From: Stenotrophomonas maltophilia
GTDB taxonomy: Bacteria > Pseudomonadota > Gammaproteobacteria > Xanthomonadales > Xanthomonadaceae
Direction of reading: 5' to 3'
NCBI RefSeq assembly: GCF_001676385.1
Contig: NZ_LYVJ01000003.1
Coordinates: 62,001 to 126,000, forward strand
Length of the DNA stretch: 64,000 bases
In this document: positions 1-9,354 of the stretch, piece after piece
How positions within the stretch are numbered: the first letter of the stretch is position 1
Layout of the letters: each line of letters starts with the position of its first letter
Notes under the pieces: model-generated
What the model was told of the DNA's origin: nothing
Database searches by the model: none
The model's input: the letters and a program-made list of their open reading frames with translations, nothing else
Program-made: the position numbers and the translations under genes

Positions 1-304
1 CCTGGAAGAAGTCCACGTCGGTCAGCACCGACAGGCAGCTGGCCCCCCCGAATTCATAACTGACGGCGATGTCGGCCGGGCGGAAGTCCGGGCGGATCAC
101 GCCCTTGGACGGGCTGGCCTTCTTCACCTCGGCAATGACCGCCGGGTCCCCGTTGGCCACTGCCGCCTGCAACGCGCGCACGAAGCCACGCACCGGCGGG
201 GCGCTGGCCACGGCGGCCTGCAGCTCTGCGAGCGGGCGCTGGGCGCGACGCTGGGCCACTTCTTCGGCCTTCCGGGCCAGGATCGTCTGCAGGATGTCGC
301 TCAT
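1..304 (-). CDS. trpC: Indole-3-glycerol phosphate synthase, N-terminal part (runs off window)
   Basis: TrpC closes the indole ring in tryptophan synthesis, converting carboxyphenylaminodeoxyribulose phosphate to indole-3-glycerol phosphate in the cytoplasm. About 101 codons are visible from ATG at 304 ([16 protein letters not shown]). They include the family signatures [14 protein letters not shown], whose first Lys is part of the active site, and [19 protein letters not shown]. The remaining two thirds of the gene lie beyond base 1. It is the last visible gene of the minus-strand trp series, 75 nt after trpD. The reading frame passes through a seven-base G run encoding Gly-Gly-Ala without interruption. 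Confidence 0.93.
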   Translation of the reverse strand, partial: MSDILQTILARKAEEVAQRRAQRPLAELQAAVASAPPVRGFVRALQAAVANGDPAVIAEVKKASPSKGVIRPDFRPADIAVSYEFGGASCLSVLTDVDFFQ

Positions 305-379
305 CGTCTTCGGTTCGGTGCGGGGGGCGGTGAGGACGGCCATTATCGGCCATCGACGGGGTCAGGCTGAACGGCGCGC

Positions 380-1411
380 TCAGGCAACCAGCACGCGGGT
401 GGCTTCAACATACTGCTGCAGGCGCTGGCGGGCGCTGCCACTGGCGATGGCGGCACGGGCGCGGGCCAGGCCATCGCCGATGTCGCTGGCCACGCCGGCC
501 ACGTACAGGGCGGCGCCGGCATTCAACGCGACGATATCCAGCGCCGGGCCAGGCTCGCTGTCCAGTACCGCGCGCAGCATCGCGATGGACTGCTCCGGGC
601 CGTCCACGCGCAGGTTGCGGCTGGCCGACATGGCGATGCCGAAGTCTTCCGGATGGATCTCGTACTCGCGCACCCTGCCATCGCGCAGTTCGCCCACCAG
701 GGTGCCAGCGCCCAGCGAGATCTCGTCCATGTTGTCGCGGCCCCAGACCACCATGGCACGTTCGGTGCCCAGCTCGCGCAGCACGCGCGCCTGGATGCCC
801 ACCAGGTCGGGATGGAAGACGCCCATCAGCACCGACGGTGCGCTGGCCGGGTTGGTCAGCGGGCCGAGGATGTTGAAGATGGTGCGCACGCCCATCTCGC
901 GCCGCACCGGTGCGACGACCTTCATCGATGGGTGATGGATCGGCGCGAACATGAAGCCGATACCGGTCCGTTCGATGGCCTGCGCTACCTGCTCCGGCTG
1001 CAGCTCGATCACCGCGCCCAGCGCTTCCAGTGCATCGGCGCTGCCCGACTTCGACGACACGCTGCGATTGCCATGCTTGGCCACGCGCGCGCCTGCGGCG
1101 GCGGCCACGAACATCGCGCAGGTGGAGATATTGAACGTGTGCGAACCATCACCACCGGTGCCGACGATATCGACCAGGTTCGTGGTGTCGGCCACCGGCA
1201 CTGGCCGGGCGAATTCACGCATCACGGTGGCCGCCGCGGCGATCTCGTCCACGGTCTCCTTCTTCACGCGCAGGCCGGTGAGGATGGCCGCAGTCATCAT
1301 CGGCGAGACATCGCCGCGCATGATCTGCCGCATCAGGTCGACCATTTCGTCGAAGAAGATCTCGCGGTGCTCGATGGTGCGATGCAAGGCTTCCTGGGGG
1401 GAGAAGCTCAT
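380..1411 (-). CDS. trpD: Anthranilate phosphoribosyltransferase
   Basis: TrpD transfers phosphoribosyl from PRPP to anthranilate, the second committed step of tryptophan synthesis. The 343-residue length is normal for the family. An all-alpha N-terminal domain is followed by the anthranilate/PRPP-binding glycine loop [17 protein letters not shown] (near residue 82) and [21 protein letters not shown]. Further on are the conserved [29 protein letters not shown] segment and the DEIS motif. It starts 16 nt after the trpG stop, so the two genes are probably co-transcribed. TrpG is not fused to TrpD here, unlike in E. coli. Confidence 0.97.
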   Translation of the reverse strand: MSFSPQEALHRTIEHREIFFDEMVDLMRQIMRGDVSPMMTAAILTGLRVKKETVDEIAAAATVMREFARPVPVADTTNLVDIVGTGGDGSHTFNISTCAMFVAAAAGARVAKHGNRSVSSKSGSADALEALGAVIELQPEQVAQAIERTGIGFMFAPIHHPSMKVVAPVRREMGVRTIFNILGPLTNPASAPSVLMGVFHPDLVGIQARVLRELGTERAMVVWGRDNMDEISLGAGTLVGELRDGRVREYEIHPEDFGIAMSASRNLRVDGPEQSIAMLRAVLDSEPGPALDIVALNAGAALYVAGVASDIGDGLARARAAIASGSARQRLQQYVEATRVLVA

Positions 1412-1427
1412 GGGAATGCTCCTTGGA

Positions 1428-2015
1428 TCAGGCTGCGGGGCGCTGCAGGAAATTGCGCAGCAGGGCGTGCCCGTGTTCGGTGAGGATGGATTCGGGATGG
1501 AACTGCACGCCTTCCACCGGGAACCGGCGGTGGCGCAGGCCCATGATCTCTTCGATCGAACCGTCGTCGTTCTCGGTCCAGGCGGTCACTTCCAGGCAGT
1601 CCGGCAGGCTGCTCTTGTCCACCACCAGCGAGTGGTAGCGCGTGGCCTGGTAGCGGTCGGGCAGGCCGGCGAACACGCCCTTGCCTTCATGGCGGATCGG
1701 CGACGTCTTGCCATGCATGATGTTGCCGGCGCGGATGACCGTGCCGCCGTAGACCTGGCCGATGCTCTGGTGGCCCAGGCACACGCCGAGGATCGGCGTG
1801 GTCGGGCCCAGGCGCTCGATCAGCGCCAGCGACACGCCCGCTTCGTTGGGCGTGCACGGGCCAGGCGAGATGACAATGCGTTCAGGCTTCTGCGCAGCGA
1901 TCTCGTCCACGCTCATCGCGTCGTTGCGCACCACCTTCACCTCGGCGCCCAGCGTCTGCAGGTACTGCACGAGGTTGTAGGTGAAGCTGTCGTAGTTGTC
2001 GATCATCCACAACAT
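1428..2015 (-). CDS. trpG: Anthranilate synthase component II (glutamine amidotransferase)
   Basis: TrpG hydrolyses glutamine and passes ammonia to TrpE for anthranilate formation. The 195 residues form one class-I glutamine amidotransferase domain. It shows [19 protein letters not shown] at the N-terminus, the oxyanion and nucleophile regions [12 protein letters not shown] and [16 protein letters not shown] (catalytic Cys in GVCLGHQ), and a C-terminal [17 protein letters not shown] carrying the catalytic His and Glu. It begins 2 nt after the SIMPL gene stop, which implies translational coupling to that gene. PabA-like use in folate synthesis cannot be excluded from sequence, but the trp neighbours favour trpG. 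Confidence 0.96.
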   Translation of the reverse strand: MLWMIDNYDSFTYNLVQYLQTLGAEVKVVRNDAMSVDEIAAQKPERIVISPGPCTPNEAGVSLALIERLGPTTPILGVCLGHQSIGQVYGGTVIRAGNIMHGKTSPIRHEGKGVFAGLPDRYQATRYHSLVVDKSSLPDCLEVTAWTENDDGSIEEIMGLRHRRFPVEGVQFHPESILTEHGHALLRNFLQRPAA

Positions 2016-2017
2016 GG

Positions 2018-2797
2018 TCAGGTTCCGTCGCTTATCAGGAAAATGGCGTACACGTTTTCGGTGTAGGTGATGGGGGCGGCTTCGATGGATTCGCCTGCCA
2101 GCCGCGAACCCGTGCCATCGAGCGTGGCAGGCGCCTGCGGAGCAGGGGGACTGGGCGGTACGACCTCATCGTCGCCGCCGGGCCATCGCCCGGCCTGCAC
2201 CCCATAGGCGAAGCTCGGTGCCACATCGGAAATGCTGTAAAGGCCGGTGATCCGCGTGCCATAGGCCTTGGCCAGGCCCTGCGCGGACTGGCGGGTCTGG
2301 GCCGCCGCCTCGCCCTTGAGCTCGCGGCGCAGCGCCACTTCGCCCGAGTAGGCCGGGGCCAGGCTGTTGACCTGCACGTTCTCGTTGGCCTTCAGTGCAC
2401 CCAGCAGGTCCTGCATGGCCTTTGCGCTGGCGAAGCTGGCGCGCAGCTGGCGCGATACACGGGTACCAACGAAGACCTGCCGGTTCTGCTCATAGCGCGT
2501 CGCCGGGCCGATCCGCAGGTTGTCCGCGCGCACGCTACCGTCGACCGCTTTGTGCTGCTTGAACAGCGCCAGCACGCGGGCGACGTTGTCCTGTACGCGG
2601 CGGCGCGCGGCGTCGGCATCCATGTCGGTCTCTTCGATGTTCAACTGCAGGCCGAACCGATCGGGCATCACCGTGCGGGTGCCCTGCCCCTTCACCAGCA
2701 GGTGCGGCTGCGAGGGGAGGGTGTTGGCCTGCGCCCACGCGGACGGGGCCATCGTGGCCAGCAGCGACGACCACAGCAATGCGCTCAGCAGCTTCAT
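2018..2797 (-). CDS. SIMPL-domain (DUF541) periplasmic protein
   Basis: The product is a 259-residue exported protein of the SIMPL/DUF541 family, whose members are oligomeric periplasmic or outer-membrane proteins of mostly unknown role (E. coli YggE is implicated in oxidative stress tolerance). The ATG at 2797 is chosen because it follows an AAGGAG ribosome-binding site and opens a signal peptide ([22 protein letters not shown]). The mature part starts with the typical [23 protein letters not shown] strand and has [16 protein letters not shown]. The gene lies between trpE and trpG in the same orientation and nearly abuts trpG, although no enzymatic link to tryptophan synthesis is known. Confidence 0.88.
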   Translation of the reverse strand: MKLLSALLWSSLLATMAPSAWAQANTLPSQPHLLVKGQGTRTVMPDRFGLQLNIEETDMDADAARRRVQDNVARVLALFKQHKAVDGSVRADNLRIGPATRYEQNRQVFVGTRVSRQLRASFASAKAMQDLLGALKANENVQVNSLAPAYSGEVALRRELKGEAAAQTRQSAQGLAKAYGTRITGLYSISDVAPSFAYGVQAGRWPGGDDEVVPPSPPAPQAPATLDGTGSRLAGESIEAAPITYTENVYAIFLISDGT

Positions 2798-2864
2798 GCG
2801 GTACTCCTTGTCTTGGATGGGAACAGCGGAAGGTGCCGCGGCGCGGGCCACGGCACGGGAAACT

Positions 2865-4340
2865 TCACAGGCCCTTGGCGGCCTGGGCAACGGCGCGGAA
2901 CAGCGCGCGGCCCTTGTTCATCGTCTCGTCCCATTCCTTGCCCGGGTCCGAGTCGTAGACGATGCCGGCGCCGGCCTGCACGTACAGGCGGCCATCCTTG
3001 ATCACCGCGGTGCGGATCGCGATCGCGGTATCGGCATCGCCGTGCCAGCCGATGTAGCCGATGCTGCCGGCGTAGACGTTGCGCTTGATCGGTTCCAGTT
3101 CGCGGATCACTTCCAGCGCGCGGATCTTCGGTGCGCCACTGACGGTGCCGGCCGGGAAGGTCGCACGCAGCACGTCGGCATAGCTGAGTCCCGGCTGCAG
3201 CTGCCCGGTCACTTCGCTGACGATGTGCATCACGTGGCTGTAGCGTTCGATCACGAACTGCTCGCCCACTTCCACGGTGCCGGCCCTGGACACGCGGCCG
3301 GCGTCGTTGCGGCCGAGGTCGATCAGCATCAGGTGCTCGGCGCGTTCCTTCGGATCAGCCAGCAGTTCGGCTTCCAGCGCCAGGTCCTGCTCGACGGTGG
3401 CGCCGCGGGGGCGGGTACCAGCGATCGGTCGCACAGTGACTTCACCGTCCTGAAGGCGCACGAGGATTTCCGGCGAGGAACCGACCACCTGCAGGTCGCC
3501 GACATCCAGGAAGTACATGTACGGCGATGGATTCAGTGCACGCAGCGCGCGGTATACGTCCACCGGGCGCGCCTTGAACGGCACGCTCAGGCGCTGGCTG
3601 AGCACCACCTGGAAAATGTCACCGGCGCGGATGTATTCCTTGCTGCGCTGGACCGCATCGACGAAGCCTTCGCGGGTGAAACCGGAAACGAAATCGGATT
3701 CGTCCAGTACGTCGCTGTTGAGTGGCGCGGGATAGCCGGCACCGGGCGCGCGCAGCTTGGCGGTCAGTGCATCCAGGCGCGCCTGCGCCTGTTCGAAAGC
3801 GCCCCCGGTACGCGGGTCGGCGTGCACGATCAGGTACAGGCGGCCCTTGAGGTTGTCGAATACCGCCAGCTCATCGGAGTGCAGCAGCAGGATGTCCGGC
3901 GTGCCCAGCTCATCGCGGCCGGCCGGCGGCGCCAGGCGCGGTTCGATGTAACCGATGCACTCGAAACCGAACCAGCCGACCAGGCCACCGGTGAAGCCGG
4001 GCAGGCCGTCCAGCTTGGGCACCGAGTGGGCGCTGCGCAGCGCCTCGACTTCGGCGAACGGGTCGGCCACCTCGCGGGTTTCCACCACCTGGCCGTCTTC
4101 GCGCACGGTCAGCGTGTGGCCGTGGAAGGCGTACACGCGGCGCGCCGGCAGGCCGATGATCGAGTAGCGACCAAAGCGCTCGCCGCCTTCGACGGATTCA
4201 AACAGGTAGGTGTTGGGGCCGTCGGCGAGCTTCAGATAGACCGAGAGCGGCGTGTCCAGGTCGGACAGCACTTCACGGACGACGGGAATATGGGTGTGGC
4301 CTTCAGCGGCCTGCTGCTGAAACTGGGCGTGCGAGTTCAA
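2865..4340 (-). CDS. trpE: Anthranilate synthase component I
   Basis: TrpE converts chorismate plus ammonia to anthranilate, the feedback-controlled entry to tryptophan synthesis. The N-terminal domain holds the tryptophan-sensing LLES-like segment (TYLFESVEGGERFGRYSIIG). The chorismate-binding domain shows RAGDIFQVVLSQR, PSPYMYFLD, GSSPEILVR, RPIAGTRPRG, LIDLGRNDAGRV, FPAGTVSGAPKIRA and AGAGIVYDSDP. A TTG start at 4340 is preferred because GGAAGG lies 8-9 nt upstream, giving 491 residues; an in-frame start at 4388 would add 16 residues. It is the first gene of the local trp series, about 67 nt before the SIMPL gene. Confidence 0.96.
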   Translation of the reverse strand: MNSHAQFQQQAAEGHTHIPVVREVLSDLDTPLSVYLKLADGPNTYLFESVEGGERFGRYSIIGLPARRVYAFHGHTLTVREDGQVVETREVADPFAEVEALRSAHSVPKLDGLPGFTGGLVGWFGFECIGYIEPRLAPPAGRDELGTPDILLLHSDELAVFDNLKGRLYLIVHADPRTGGAFEQAQARLDALTAKLRAPGAGYPAPLNSDVLDESDFVSGFTREGFVDAVQRSKEYIRAGDIFQVVLSQRLSVPFKARPVDVYRALRALNPSPYMYFLDVGDLQVVGSSPEILVRLQDGEVTVRPIAGTRPRGATVEQDLALEAELLADPKERAEHLMLIDLGRNDAGRVSRAGTVEVGEQFVIERYSHVMHIVSEVTGQLQPGLSYADVLRATFPAGTVSGAPKIRALEVIRELEPIKRNVYAGSIGYIGWHGDADTAIAIRTAVIKDGRLYVQAGAGIVYDSDPGKEWDETMNKGRALFRAVAQAAKGL

Positions 4341-4548
4341 GACGACTTTCCTTCCGGGACACAGCGTGATGGGGGCGGACGACGGCAACGGGCCACCATC
4401 GCCACCAACGGCGTGCGGAAGAAAGGGTATGCGGGGTCGTCAGGCTGGACACCCCTTGACTGTATCGCAGCTGAGGCGGGAGGGGAACCCTGGAAAACTG
4501 AACCACGGCACGGCCGGGGCCAGCCACGGGAACCGACGACGCGGACCG

Positions 4549-4636
4549 GTAGAGTCGACTGTTAGTCGACTTGCGCGCGTAGCGCGGGGTTTTACGCCGT
4601 CGGAACGAAAAGCAGTCGACTAACAGTCGACTCTAC
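4549..4636. repeat. Inverted pair of GTAG-headed REP elements (GTCGACTGTTAGTCGAC stem)
   Basis: Two GTAG-headed palindromic units face each other: GTAGAGTCGACTGTTAGTCG begins at 4549 and its inverse ends at 4636 in CTAC. The layout matches SMAG/REP dimers of S. maltophilia. It lies between the 5' end of trpE and the 3' end of the lipid kinase gene. The GTAG of the inner unit supplies the TAG stop codon of that gene (4633-4635). Confidence 0.9.
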
Positions 4637-5571
4637 CTCCCCTTCCCAGCCAGCAACGGGCAGCCAGCCGGAAGATGCATCCGTACCCTGCCCGGCACGC
4701 ATTCGATGCGGAAGCGGCGCGCCTGCACCGGCTCGCCATCCAGGTTGAGGATCAACGGATGCTCCGATTCGATCTGCAGCCACGGCAGTCGCGCGCGCGT
4801 GGCCAGCTGCTCCAGGGCGGCCTGGGTACCGGCCTTCAGCATCTGGCCGAGGGTCGCAGTGACTTCCCCCTCCAGCTCGGGAAGCACGGTCACGTCCAGC
4901 CGCCCATCATCGATCAGCGCCTGCGGGCACAACTGCTGGCCACCGCCGGCTTGGCGGCCGTTTCCGACACCCAGCGCAATGAAGCCGCCTTCCCATGTGA
5001 AATCCGGACCGGACAGCCGCGCGGTGATCGCTTCAATGCGACCAAGCTTGGCGATACCGGTGATTACGTAGGCCAGCCCGCCCAGCATCTTCTTCAAGCC
5101 GGCATCGGTCTCCACCGTCACCTGCGTACCGAAGCCACCGCTGGCCAGATTGGCGCACCACCACGGCGTGCCATCGGCGTCCACGCGCAGCAGATCGATG
5201 GCGCGCGGCGGCGCCTGCCCGATCAGTGCGAAGGCCTCCTTCGGTTCGGCCGGGATGCCGGCCGAGGTGGCAAAGTCGTTGGCCGTGCCCAAGGGGACCA
5301 GCGCCAGCGACGGCAGCGCCTCTGCCGGTTCCTCGCGGTGGGCCAGTGTTTCAGCCACCGCGCTGAGCGTGCCGTCGCCGCCCGCCGCGACAATCACGTC
5401 CACGCCATGATCGATCGCCTCGGCCACGTAGCGTTCGGCGTCGCCGTCTTCCCAGGTCACCCGCACGTCCAGCTGCATGCCCTGCCCGCGCCAGTGGCCG
5501 ACAGCGTCGCGCAGTTCATCGTTGCCAGCGGATTTGCCGTTGAGGATCAGGCGCCAGCGCGGTGCGGTCAT
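4633..5571 (-). CDS. yegS: YegS-like lipid kinase (diacylglycerol kinase catalytic family)
   Basis: The 312-residue product belongs to the DAGK_cat family of lipid kinases (YegS phosphorylates phosphatidylglycerol in vitro) and probably acts at the inner membrane face. Visible are the N-terminal [17 protein letters not shown] segment, the nucleotide-binding [18 protein letters not shown] (GGDGT signature, near residue 65) and [19 protein letters not shown]-terminal beta domain includes [22 protein letters not shown] and [11 protein letters not shown]. The start at 5571 ([13 protein letters not shown]) is preferred over 5610 by homology. Its TAG stop overlaps the GTAG head of a REP element. 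Confidence 0.9.
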   Translation of the reverse strand: MTAPRWRLILNGKSAGNDELRDAVGHWRGQGMQLDVRVTWEDGDAERYVAEAIDHGVDVIVAAGGDGTLSAVAETLAHREEPAEALPSLALVPLGTANDFATSAGIPAEPKEAFALIGQAPPRAIDLLRVDADGTPWWCANLASGGFGTQVTVETDAGLKKMLGGLAYVITGIAKLGRIEAITARLSGPDFTWEGGFIALGVGNGRQAGGGQQLCPQALIDDGRLDVTVLPELEGEVTATLGQMLKAGTQAALEQLATRARLPWLQIESEHPLILNLDGEPVQARRFRIECVPGRVRMHLPAGCPLLAGKGR

Positions 5572-5721
5572 GGGCGGCTTCCGATGGGAGGCCCAACAGG
5601 CTAGCAACACACCGTTCGCCCATGGTGAATGTCACATGCCTGTCATTCAGACCCGTGAGAATGGGAGTCCATAGCAGGGACGACGGATGGAGGCAGGATC
5701 AGCCTCCCACGCATGCAGCGA

Positions 5722-5753
5722 AGCCACGCCCGTGATGGGCGTGGCTTTTTTTT
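5722..5753 (+). terminator. Strong Rho-independent terminator with no upstream plus-strand gene
   Basis: A 10-bp GC-rich stem (5722-5731 pairing with 5737-5746) with a short GTGAT loop is followed by eight T residues on the plus strand. No plus-strand coding region precedes it: genes on both sides are on the minus strand. It therefore probably ends a small RNA made from the 5572-5720 interval. No promoter is clear enough to call. Confidence 0.7.
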
Positions 5754-5761
5754 GCCCGGCC

Positions 5762-5786
5762 GTAGATCCACGCCGTGCGTGGATGC
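5762..5786 (+). repeat. Single GTAG-headed REP element (ATCCACGC stem)
   Basis: GTAGATCCACGCCGTGCGTG begins at 5762 and forms a hairpin of the GTAG-headed family with an ATCCACGC stem. It sits directly after the T-tract of the terminator and just beyond the 3' end of the GNAT gene. Confidence 0.65.
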
Positions 5787-5794
5787 ACGTCATC

Positions 5795-6286
5795 TCACCC
5801 GTTGGCGAAATCGTGCAGCGCCTGGCCCTGCAGCCGGTACACCGTCCACTCGTCCTGCGGCTTCGCACCGGCAGCGGTGTAGAACTCGATGGCCGGTGTA
5901 TTCCAGTCCAGCACCGACCACTCGAAGCGGCCGCAGCCTTCGGCCACGGCCTGCCGGGCGATGTATTTCAGCAACGCCTTGCCGGCCCCCATGCCGCGCC
6001 TTTCCTGGCTGACATACAGGTCTTCCAGGTAGATGCCCTTGCGGCCCAGCCAGGTCGAGTAGTTGTAGAAATACACGGCGTAACCGATGGCCTCGCCACC
6101 GGCTTCGCAGATCAGTGCACGTGCAGTGGCATCGGGCCCGAACAGGCTTTCGGCGATGCCGATCTCGTCGGTCTGCACCGAATGCTCGGCCTTCTCGTAG
6201 ACGGCCAGCTCGCGGATGAAATGCAGGATCAGGCCTGCATCGTCCACGGTGGCCGGGCGGATGTTCAACACGGCCATCGTACTCAT
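5795..6286 (-). CDS. GNAT-family N-acetyltransferase (SSAT/thialysine acetyltransferase-like)
   Basis: The 163-residue protein is a single GNAT domain. The motif-A acetyl-CoA loop is present in LEDLYVSQERRGMGAGKALLKYIARQA (near residues 85-112), with the RxxGxG/A pattern RRGMGAG. The NFYxxxGA-like tail appears as AIEFYTAAGAKPQDEW. Features such as RELAVYEKAEH, YFYNYSTWLGRKGIYLEDL and FEWSVLDWNTPAIEFY are those of the spermidine/spermine and thialysine acetyltransferase subfamily, so a polyamine-like or lysine-analogue amine is a plausible acceptor (inference). It starts 3 nt after the rpe stop and is probably co-transcribed with rpe. Confidence 0.85.
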   Translation of the reverse strand: MSTMAVLNIRPATVDDAGLILHFIRELAVYEKAEHSVQTDEIGIAESLFGPDATARALICEAGGEAIGYAVYFYNYSTWLGRKGIYLEDLYVSQERRGMGAGKALLKYIARQAVAEGCGRFEWSVLDWNTPAIEFYTAAGAKPQDEWTVYRLQGQALHDFANG

Positions 6287-6289
6287 GGC

Positions 6290-6967
6290 TCAGCCTCGTG
6301 CCGCAGCGACGTTCGCGCGCATCTGCGCGATCACGTCCTGGTAGCGGGTCGTGGCATTGAAGATGGCCGAGCCGGCCACGAAGGTATCGGCGCCGGCGGC
6401 CGCGATTTCGCCGATGTTGTCGGCCTTCACGCCGCCGTCGATCTCCAGGCGGATGTCCTTGCCGCTGGCGTCGATCATCTTGCGCACCACCTTCAGCTTG
6501 TCCAGCGCCGAGGGGATGAAGGCCTGGCCGCCGAAGCCCGGGTTGACCGACATCAGCAGCACCAGGTCCAGGTCATCCAGCACCCAGTCGAGGATGTCCA
6601 CCGGCGTGGCCGGATTGAGCACGATGCCCGGCTTGCAGCCCAGCGAGCGGATCAGCTGGATGGTGCGGTGCACGTGGCGGCTCGCTTCCGGGTGGAAGCT
6701 GATGTAGGTGGCACCGGCCTCGGCGAAGTCCGGAATGATGCGGTCCACCGGCTCGACCATCAGGTGCACGTCGATCGGCGCGGTCACGCCGTGCTTGCGC
6801 AGGGCCTGGCAGACCATCGGGCCGATGGTCAGGTTCGGCACGTAGTGGTTGTCCATCACGTCGAAATGGACCCAGTCGGCGCCGGCGGCGAGGACGTTGT
6901 CGACTTCCTCGCCGAGGCGGGCGAAGTTGGCGGACAGGATGGAAGGGGCGATGAGGCAGTGGGACAT
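6290..6967 (-). CDS. rpe: Ribulose-phosphate 3-epimerase
   Basis: Rpe interconverts ribulose 5-phosphate and xylulose 5-phosphate in the pentose phosphate pathway. The 225-residue TIM barrel starts at 6967 ([21 protein letters not shown]), matching the usual family N-terminus; upstream in-frame codons are not part of the family. Signature segments are [17 protein letters not shown] (metal-binding His and Asp), [17 protein letters not shown] and LEIDGGV. The gene lies between the J-domain gene and the GNAT gene on the same strand. Confidence 0.97.
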   Translation of the reverse strand: MSHCLIAPSILSANFARLGEEVDNVLAAGADWVHFDVMDNHYVPNLTIGPMVCQALRKHGVTAPIDVHLMVEPVDRIIPDFAEAGATYISFHPEASRHVHRTIQLIRSLGCKPGIVLNPATPVDILDWVLDDLDLVLLMSVNPGFGGQAFIPSALDKLKVVRKMIDASGKDIRLEIDGGVKADNIGEIAAAGADTFVAGSAIFNATTRYQDVIAQMRANVAAARG

Positions 6968-6998
6968 GGCCGGGCCTTGCAACGAGGGGAAAGGGGGG

Positions 6999-7328
6999 TC
7001 AGCGCTTGCGCAGGGTCTTGATGCGGTCGTAGGCGGCATTGATCCGCCGCGACTTCTGCTCGGCCTGCTGCTGCAGCTCGGGGGCGGCGCCGCCAAGCCG
7101 GTCGGGGTGGTACTGGGAGATCAGCCTGCGGTAGGCGCGCTCGATTTCCGCATCGGTAGCCTCGGAGGTCAGCCCCAGCTCCCGGTACGGATTCTCCTTG
7201 TTCAGGCGGAACCAGTCCGCGTCGAAGGCATGGCCGAGCAGCAGGCCGACCACCGCGCCGAACAGCGGATTGGGCCGGAACAGCAGGGCGCCGGCGATGA
7301 ATCCGAGCAGTTTTCCGTACCAGCGCAT
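6999..7328 (-). CDS. Small membrane-anchored J-domain protein (DjlA-like, no TerB domain)
   Basis: The 109-residue protein has a short hydrophobic N-terminus ([17 protein letters not shown] followed by [15 protein letters not shown]) and a C-terminal J domain with the diagnostic HPD tripeptide in [12 protein letters not shown] domains stimulate DnaK ATPase, so it probably recruits DnaK to the inner membrane. The layout recalls DjlA, but the central TerB-like region of DjlA is absent. The ATG at 7328 has GGAG five bases upstream, whereas the ATG at 7364 has no ribosome-binding site. It lies 31 nt upstream of rpe. Confidence 0.85.
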   Translation of the reverse strand: MRWYGKLLGFIAGALLFRPNPLFGAVVGLLLGHAFDADWFRLNKENPYRELGLTSEATDAEIERAYRRLISQYHPDRLGGAAPELQQQAEQKSRRINAAYDRIKTLRKR

Positions 7329-7472
7329 GGCGCTCCGGGGTCGGCGGACGAAATGGATGCTCATTTTACGTCACAGCCGGCCCGGACCGCTTTACACTAG
7401 GCCGCCCGCTGACCAGTTGCGGGCCCGCCGGGTCCCCTGGGCAGCCGTCTCGACGAAGCCCCAGGAGTGCCC

Positions 7473-8399
7473 GTGCCAACCACGCTGTTGCAATCCGATC
7501 TCCCCGGCCTGCCCTTGCGCCACCGCGGCAAGGTGCGTGATGTGTTCGATATCCCGCGCGAGCGGCTGCCGGCCGGAACCCCTCCGGGCGAGTACCTGCT
7601 GATGGTCGCCACCGACCGCCTGTCGGCGTTCGACGTGGTCCTGCCCGATCCGATCCCCGGCAAGGGCGAGATGCTCTGCCAGGTCTCCAACTTCTGGTTC
7701 GCCAAGACCGCGCACCTGATGCCCAACCACCTGACCGGCATCGACGTGGCCAGCGTACTGCCCGAAGGCGTGGACTCGGCCCTGTACGCCAGGCGCGCGG
7801 TGGTCACCCGCAAGCTGAAGCCGGTGCCGGTGGAGGCGATCGCCCGCGGCTACCTGATCGGCAGCGGCTGGAAGGACTACCAGCGCACCGGCAAGGTCAG
7901 CGGCATCGACCTGCCCGATGGCCTGCGCCAGGCCGAGCAGCTGCCCGAGCCGATCTTCACCCCCTCGACCAAGGCCGCCGTCGGCGATCACGACGAGAAC
8001 ATCGACTTCGACGCGATGGTGAAGCAGGTCGGTGCCGAACTGGCCGAGCGCGTGCGTGACGCCACCCTGCGCATCTACAAGTTTGCCGCCGATTACGCCC
8101 GCGAACGCGGCATCATCCTGGCCGATACCAAGTTCGAGTTTGGAACCGACGCCGATGGCCGCCTGTACATCATGGACGAGATGCTGACGCCCGACTCCTC
8201 GCGCTACTGGCCGGCCGACGAATACGAAGTGGGCACCAGCCCGCCGAGCTACGACAAGCAGTTCGTGCGCGATTACCTGGAAACGCTGGACTGGGGCAAG
8301 ACCGCTCCGGGCCCGAACATTCCGGCAGACATCATCGAGCGCACCCGCGCCAAGTACGCCGAGGCGCTGCAGCGCCTGGCGGGGATCAGCGTCGACTGA
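7473..8399 (+). CDS. purC: Phosphoribosylaminoimidazole-succinocarboxamide synthase
   Basis: PurC joins aspartate to CAIR in de novo purine synthesis. The 308-residue product is the longer SAICAR synthetase form. It shows [54 protein letters not shown], the FTPSTKA loop, [10 protein letters not shown] and [22 protein letters not shown] at 7473 is preferred since AGGAG precedes it by five bases; the GTG at 7467 overlaps that site. The gene is divergent from the J-domain gene and followed by a GC-rich hairpin (8406-8434). Confidence 0.96.
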   Translation: MPTTLLQSDLPGLPLRHRGKVRDVFDIPRERLPAGTPPGEYLLMVATDRLSAFDVVLPDPIPGKGEMLCQVSNFWFAKTAHLMPNHLTGIDVASVLPEGVDSALYARRAVVTRKLKPVPVEAIARGYLIGSGWKDYQRTGKVSGIDLPDGLRQAEQLPEPIFTPSTKAAVGDHDENIDFDAMVKQVGAELAERVRDATLRIYKFAADYARERGIILADTKFEFGTDADGRLYIMDEMLTPDSSRYWPADEYEVGTSPPSYDKQFVRDYLETLDWGKTAPGPNIPADIIERTRAKYAEALQRLAGISVD

Positions 8400-8405
8400 T
8401 GTGCC

Positions 8406-8434
8406 CGCGCCCCGGCCGGAAAGGCCGGGGCGCG
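8406..8434 (+). terminator. GC-rich hairpin after purC
   Basis: A perfect 12-bp stem (8406-8417 with 8423-8434) around a GGAAA loop lies 7 nt after the purC stop. No T-tract follows, only GTTCGG, so it may stabilise the 3' end rather than terminate efficiently. Confidence 0.5.
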
Positions 8435-8438
8435 TTCG

Positions 8439-8512
8439 GTAGTGCCGGCCGCTGGCCGGCAACCTCGCGAACTCGGCTATGCTCTGGATGGCCGGCCAGC
8501 GGCCGGCACTAC
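8439..8512. repeat. Inverted pair of GTAG-headed REP elements (GCCGGCCGCTGGCCGGC stem)
   Basis: GTAGTGCCGGCCGCTGGCCG begins at 8439 and its inverse ends in CACTAC at 8512, with about 30 nt between the units. The pair separates purC from the downstream Mpo1-like gene. Confidence 0.88.
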
Positions 8513-8536
8513 CGTTGTCCGAGGAAGCGACGCAGC

Positions 8537-9022
8537 ATGCAGACCACCACCCAGCTTGCGCGGCCGATCGACCGCTATTTCGCCAGCTACTCCGACGACC
8601 ACCGCAATGCCATCAACCAGCGCATCCACGTGGTGGCGGTGCCGGCGATCCTGTGGTCGGTGGTGGCCCTGCTGTGGTGCATTCCACCGCTGATCACCTG
8701 GTTCCAGTACGGCATCTGGTCGGCATTGGCGATGTTCAGTGCCTGGTGCTTCTACAACAAGCTGTCGCGCCCGCTCGGCATCGGCATGCTCATCCAGTTC
8801 TTCGTGTTCGGCTGCCTGTGCCGCCTGCTGGAGGCCGAGATCGGCCTGCACGCCCTGCGCTGGCTGGCAGCGGGGGTGTTCGTGGTCGCCTGGATCGCGC
8901 AGTTCATCGGCCACAAGTTCGAGGGCCGAAAGCCCAGCTTCCTGACCGACCTGACCTACCTGCTGATCGGCCCGGCCTGGGTGATGGCCAAGCTCTACCG
9001 CCAGCTCGATTGGCGCTACTGA
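8537..9022 (+). CDS. Mpo1-like (DUF962) integral membrane protein
   Basis: The 161-residue membrane protein belongs to the DUF962/Mpo1 family; yeast Mpo1 is an iron-dependent dioxygenase that shortens 2-hydroxy fatty acids. Family features are the N-terminal RYFASYSDDHRNAINQRIHVVAVPAILWS with conserved His residues and the later IAQFIGHKFEGRKPS carrying HKxEGRxP. Four hydrophobic stretches are visible. The start at 8537 has GAGGAAG upstream; the longer in-frame extension is repeat sequence. The bacterial substrate is unknown. Confidence 0.85.
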   Translation: MQTTTQLARPIDRYFASYSDDHRNAINQRIHVVAVPAILWSVVALLWCIPPLITWFQYGIWSALAMFSAWCFYNKLSRPLGIGMLIQFFVFGCLCRLLEAEIGLHALRWLAAGVFVVAWIAQFIGHKFEGRKPSFLTDLTYLLIGPAWVMAKLYRQLDWRY

Positions 9023-9354
9023 CCTGCCCTCGGCCGCCGCCGGCGGTCATTTCCTGAACGAGCGAATTCCGTCACCCACAGTCCACGACGGCCCTGCCAG
9101 CCTGCGCCGGTGATTCACTCCCCCGCGCCAAGCGACTGGCGACAGTCCCTGTGCGACAGGGCCTCCGGTCTGCCTTCGCGGGTTCAGAGCGGTCGCGGCG
9201 CCAGGCCAGATTGCCGCCGCGGACAGGGGTGCCGCAACGCAGAAAAAATGAATCAGTAGACGTTACCTGCAGTTGATCGCTGTTCGATGGGTTTCGGCGA
9301 CATTTGGCCGCCTGTTATCCTCCCTGACCTGCTCGTGAATCATGGATTCCCTGC
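9023..9354 (+). other. 332-nt gap upstream of the Mrp antiporter operon
   Basis: No coding region is apparent. A hairpin follows the DUF962 stop (GGCCGCCGCCGGCGG) and another (CCCTGTGCGACAGGG) lies near 9151. A possible extended -10 (TGTTATCCT, 9313-9321) sits 34 nt upstream of the first antiporter gene but has no convincing -35. The region could hold a leader RNA, but it matches no riboswitch class that can be recognised by eye. Confidence 0.4.

Noticed and set aside
2520..4565. Long plus-strand frame opposite trpE
   Set aside because: Low-complexity composition and complete overlap with the intact trpE; antisense shadow.
9023..9354. Riboswitch upstream of the Mrp operon
   Set aside because: Only two small hairpins were seen; no recognised riboswitch consensus could be matched.
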